Shown here piece by piece: positions 4,797 to 7,206 of a DNA stretch of 7,206 nt. Within the stretch, counting starts at the first letter, position 1, and every line of letters begins with the position of its first letter. The stretch is from Candidatus Kuenenbacteria bacterium GW2011_GWA2_42_15 (GTDB lineage: Bacteria > Patescibacteriota > Patescibacteriia > UBA2196 > GWA2-42-15): positions 1-7,206 of the forward strand of contig LCCW01000035.1 in assembly GCA_000998185.1 (NCBI GenBank). The letters are read 5' to 3'. Made by a program: the position numbers and the translations under genes. The notes under the pieces were generated by a model. The model was not told the origin of the DNA, did no database searches, and was given only the letters and a program-made list of their open reading frames with translations.

Positions 4797-6002
4797 CTAA
4801 AATCCCGACGACATATTGTACATCGGCGTAATGACCGCGGCGACCATAATGCCCACGCCCACGCCCATCAAAACCATAATCATCGGCTCAATTAGACTGA
4901 TAAGATTGGCCACGAGACTCTCTATCTCGCGGGAATAAAAATCAGTCATGCGGCCGAGCACATCGCCGATGCGGCCGGTTTTTTCGCCAACCGAGAGCAT
5001 GTGCGCGATCATCGGCGGCATTTCTTTGGTTTTTAAAAATAAAGTGGCGATCGGATTGCCGTCCTGAACATCTTTGGCGGTCCGGTCAATCAAATCTTTA
5101 TAAAAAGCGTTGCCGACAATATCGCTCACGATATTTAACGAAGCGGTAATGGGTACGCCGCCTTCAATCAAGGTCGCCATGCTTCTGGTGAACCTGACAA
5201 TATAGATGCGCTGGAACAGACTGCCGAAAACCGGCAGTTTTAATTTGAGATAATCCCAGTAGCGCCTGGGTTCTTTTTGGCGCAATAAATATTTCAGGCC
5301 GACAAAAGAGGCGATCAGAAACAAAATGAGCGCCCACCACCAATTGACTAGAAGACTGCTGGTGCCGATCAACAGCCTGGTGGCCATAGGCAATTCACCG
5401 CCGGTTTCCGACAAGATGGCGGTGATCTTTGGCACCACATAAACCATCATAATAATGCCGACGCCGCCCAAGGCCGCCAAGATAAAAGCCGGGTAAATCA
5501 TAGCGCCTTTGATTTTGCTCATCAGAGCGTAATCCTTTTCCTGTTCGTCGGCCAGATAATTTAAAACCTTGTCCAGGCTGCCGGAGGTCTCGCCCGAGCG
5601 GATCATGGCGATAAAAAAAGGACTGAAAACTTTGTTGTGGCGCTCCAGCGCGTTGGAAAGCCGTTCGCCGCCTTCAACATCATCGGCGATTTCCGAGATA
5701 ACGGCCTTAAAATGTTGATTATCAGTTTGTTCAATTAAGATGCGCAGTGACTGGACAATCGGCAGGGTGGCGGTAGACATCACGGCCAATTGGCGAGAAA
5801 ACAAAACCAGGTCTTTGGTTTTGACCGCATTTAAAAAAGGCAAATTAATGTTTAAGGCGCTCTTTTTCCTCTCGGGTTCCAAGAAAAGAATGGCCACGCC
5901 CTGTTCACCCAGAGTGGTGACGGCGTCGCTTTTGCTTTGGGCTTCAATAGAACCTTCAACATCCCGGCCTGTTTGATCTTTGCCGCGGTATTTAAAAAAC
6001 AT
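4797..6002 (-). CDS. pilC: Type IV pilus inner-membrane platform protein PilC (GspF family)
   Basis: Polytopic inner-membrane protein of 401 aa, the usual length, that anchors the pilus motor and works in pilin assembly. Residues 1-45 resemble the N-terminal region of the family (FKYRGKDQTG). Two T2SSF domains follow, roughly 66-188 and 269-391. Typical words are FSRQLAVMSTATLPIVQSL (68-86), SGETSGSLDKVL (136-147) and KIKGAMIYPAFI (163-174) in the first repeat, and FTRSMATLIEGGVPI (271-285) and VGEKTGRIGDVL (338-349) in the second. Membrane segments lie near 171-191, 217-239 and 366-392. The ATG is 3 nt after the pilT stop, so the two genes are surely co-transcribed. There is no Shine-Dalgarno (TTTTAAAATAATTT), suggesting translational coupling or SD-independent initiation. 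Confidence 0.97.
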   Translation of the reverse strand: MFFKYRGKDQTGRDVEGSIEAQSKSDAVTTLGEQGVAILFLEPERKKSALNINLPFLNAVKTKDLVLFSRQLAVMSTATLPIVQSLRILIEQTDNQHFKAVISEIADDVEGGERLSNALERHNKVFSPFFIAMIRSGETSGSLDKVLNYLADEQEKDYALMSKIKGAMIYPAFILAALGGVGIIMMVYVVPKITAILSETGGELPMATRLLIGTSSLLVNWWWALILFLIASFVGLKYLLRQKEPRRYWDYLKLKLPVFGSLFQRIYIVRFTRSMATLIEGGVPITASLNIVSDIVGNAFYKDLIDRTAKDVQDGNPIATLFLKTKEMPPMIAHMLSVGEKTGRIGDVLGRMTDFYSREIESLVANLISLIEPMIMVLMGVGVGIMVAAVITPMYNMSSGF

Positions 6003-6005
6003 AAA

Positions 6006-7094
6006 TTATTTTAAAATATGAAATTTTTGAGCGCTAACTTGGAAATTGGTTTTATCAACGGCTACGGAAAGAGCATCGTGATAATCCACCTCTCCCGTTT
6101 TAATAAGTTCAATGAGCGCCTGATCCAGACTCCTCATACCCTCATCCCGCGAAGTTTGGATAATGCTGGTGATCTGAGCGAAGCGGCTTTCTTTGATCAG
6201 CGCCTTACTGGCGGAGTTGGCAACCAAAATTTCCATCACCGTCACCTCCCCTCCTCCACGGCGCGGCAAGAGCTGTTGCACGATAGCGCCCAAAAGGACT
6301 TCAGCCAAAGTGTCTTTGATTTTATCGCCTTCCTCTTCCGGCGCCAGCTTTACTAATTTAGCAATAGCGTCGGAGATGGAGTCAGCTTCGGTGATGACAA
6401 TAATTAGACGGCCGCTCTCAATAAGATCAAAGACGGTTTGTAAAACAGCGGCCTCGCCCAATTCGGCAAGGAAAATAACATCCACATCGCTGTCTTTGAT
6501 GAATTTCAGAGCGGCAAGATAGCTGTCAACATCGCGGCCGATTTCCCTTTGCTCCACAATGCTTTTCCCCGAAGTTAAAATATATTCAATGGGCCTTTCC
6601 AGGGTCAGGATGTAGCGGGATTCGGTTTTATTTATATAGTTTAAGAGAGAAAGAACGGTGGAAGTACGGCCGGAACCGTGATAGCCGGCGACGATTAAAA
6701 GCCCGCTTTTCCGATTGACCAAATCAATAAACTCTTTAGTCAAGCCCAGAGCGGCCGGGTCGGCGATCACATTTGGAATATAAGTAAAAAGCAAAGAAAC
6801 CGTCTGCCGTTGATAAAAGATATGCACCTTGAAACGGATATCGCCTTCAAAGCTGTGGGTGATAACCAGGGATTTATTTTTAGCCAGGCTCTCGGCTTCT
6901 TCTTTGGTTAGAATAATCTGAACAATATCTTCCAGAAACTCTTTCGTGGCCACCGGTTGGTCGTCCAGATTGAATAATTTTTGGTCAATTCTGATAATCG
7001 GCTTGCTGCCAACTTCAAGGTGCAGGCAAGAAGCGCCGACTTTGACTATGTTGGTAATAATTTTATTGAGGAGCAGATTGCTTTGGGTGGACAT
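6006..7094 (-). CDS. pilT: PilT-family type IV pilus motor protein with altered catalytic motifs
   Basis: 362 aa, co-linear with PilT, the hexameric retraction ATPase. N-terminal domain: GASCLHLEVGSKPIIRIDQ (20-38, PilT has ASDLHL) and IRFKVHIFYQRQ (86-97, retaining Arg-finger-like R87 and R96). The core motifs are changed. Walker A is GYHGSGRT (137-144), with Arg143 where Lys is expected. The Asp box is LTLERPIEY (163-171), with ER for ED. Walker B is FLAELGE (208-214), keeping Glu211 but losing the GEMRD pattern. The His box is ESGRLIIVITEAD (226-238), with Arg229 and Glu236 replacing both His. Structural parts are kept: EQREIGRD (181-188), LLPRRGGGEVTVMEILV (275-291) and QTSRDEGMRSLDQAL (313-327). 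Frame continuity and coupling to pilC argue for a functional gene, perhaps a weak or inactive ATPase with a regulatory role (inference). The start is fixed by an in-frame TGA five codons upstream. Confidence 0.85.
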   Translation of the reverse strand: MSTQSNLLLNKIITNIVKVGASCLHLEVGSKPIIRIDQKLFNLDDQPVATKEFLEDIVQIILTKEEAESLAKNKSLVITHSFEGDIRFKVHIFYQRQTVSLLFTYIPNVIADPAALGLTKEFIDLVNRKSGLLIVAGYHGSGRTSTVLSLLNYINKTESRYILTLERPIEYILTSGKSIVEQREIGRDVDSYLAALKFIKDSDVDVIFLAELGEAAVLQTVFDLIESGRLIIVITEADSISDAIAKLVKLAPEEEGDKIKDTLAEVLLGAIVQQLLPRRGGGEVTVMEILVANSASKALIKESRFAQITSIIQTSRDEGMRSLDQALIELIKTGEVDYHDALSVAVDKTNFQVSAQKFHILK

Positions 7095-7107
7095 AGGGTC
7101 AAAAAAT

Positions 7108-7206
7108 CAAGAAATCAAGAAAGCATACGGCTCTGGTGAGCCTAAACAAGAAATCAAGAAAGCATACGGCTCTGGTGAGCCTAAACAAGAAATCAAGAAA
7201 GCATAC
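7108..7206. repeat. 39-bp tandem repeat (2.5 copies) with internal hairpin
   Basis: The period is 39 bp: aagaaatcaagaaagcatac plus ggctctggtgagcctaaac, starting at 7109, 7148 and 7187, with all visible copies identical. Each full unit holds a perfect hairpin, ggctc-tggt-gagcc (7129-7142 and 7168-7181). It runs off the right edge. It lies directly upstream of pilT, where a promoter or an upstream gene end would be expected; neither can be identified. Because 39 is 13 codons, some frames stay open through it. Confidence 0.9.

Noticed and set aside
5740..6522. Plus-strand open frames at 5740-5976, 6018-6356 and 6193-6522, and also 1693-1875
   Set aside because: All lie antisense to pilC, pilT or pilin B, and show no recognisable domain.
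7108..7206. CRISPR array
   Set aside because: The whole 39-bp period is identical, so there are no unique spacers, and no cas gene is present.
7087..7206. Protein made of 13-residue repeats (EIKKAYGSGEPKQ on plus, YAFLISCLGSPEP on minus)
   Set aside because: Several frames are open only because the period is a multiple of three; there is no supporting start, domain or context within the window. An upstream gene ending here cannot be excluded.

Overview
The window is a type IV pilus locus, with every recognisable gene on the minus strand. The likely source is an uncultivated bacterium of the Patescibacteria/CPR (Parcubacteria-like). The reasons are several small prepilins with the FTLIELLVVIAIIG helix followed by a KSRDA(R/K)R motif, no clear Shine-Dalgarno before any start, a fragment of a four-helix-bundle (23S rRNA intervening-sequence) protein, and AT-rich low-complexity repeats between and inside genes. 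The taxonomy is inferred from gene content. The standard code fits: TGA is used as a stop and Trp is TGG.

Layout in the direction of transcription, right to left. 7206-7108: a 39-bp tandem repeat with an internal hairpin, running off the window. 7094-6006: a PilT-family motor protein with most catalytic motifs altered. 6002-4797: pilC, the inner-membrane platform, 3 nt after pilT. 4796-4399: a 398-bp gap holding T-rich and 14-bp repeats, a 36-codon remnant of a four-helix-bundle gene between imperfect inverted repeats, and a promoter with an exact DnaA box. 4398-3916: pilin A, followed by a strong intrinsic terminator. 3826-1928: a DUF2723 GT-C membrane glycosyltransferase. 1859-1404: pilin B, with its own promoter. 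1350-874: pilin C, with a Cys-rich tail, followed by a second terminator. 796-1: pilD, the prepilin peptidase, cut by the left edge. It has no gap or frameshift in the visible part.

Together these encode three prepilins, the enzyme that cleaves them, the assembly platform and one motor-like protein. No PilB, PilM, PilN or PilO is visible. The glycosyltransferase between pilin genes suggests modification of the Ser/Thr-rich pilin heads, perhaps by O-mannosylation. This is the best candidate here for undescribed biology. Three promoters have a TGnTATAAT extended -10. Two genes, pilD and the glycosyltransferase, have an extended -10 exactly 6 nt before ATG, which predicts leaderless mRNAs, and each such promoter overlaps or abuts the terminator of the preceding pilin gene. 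Two pilin promoters carry a DnaA-box-like 9-mer at the same distance from the -10.
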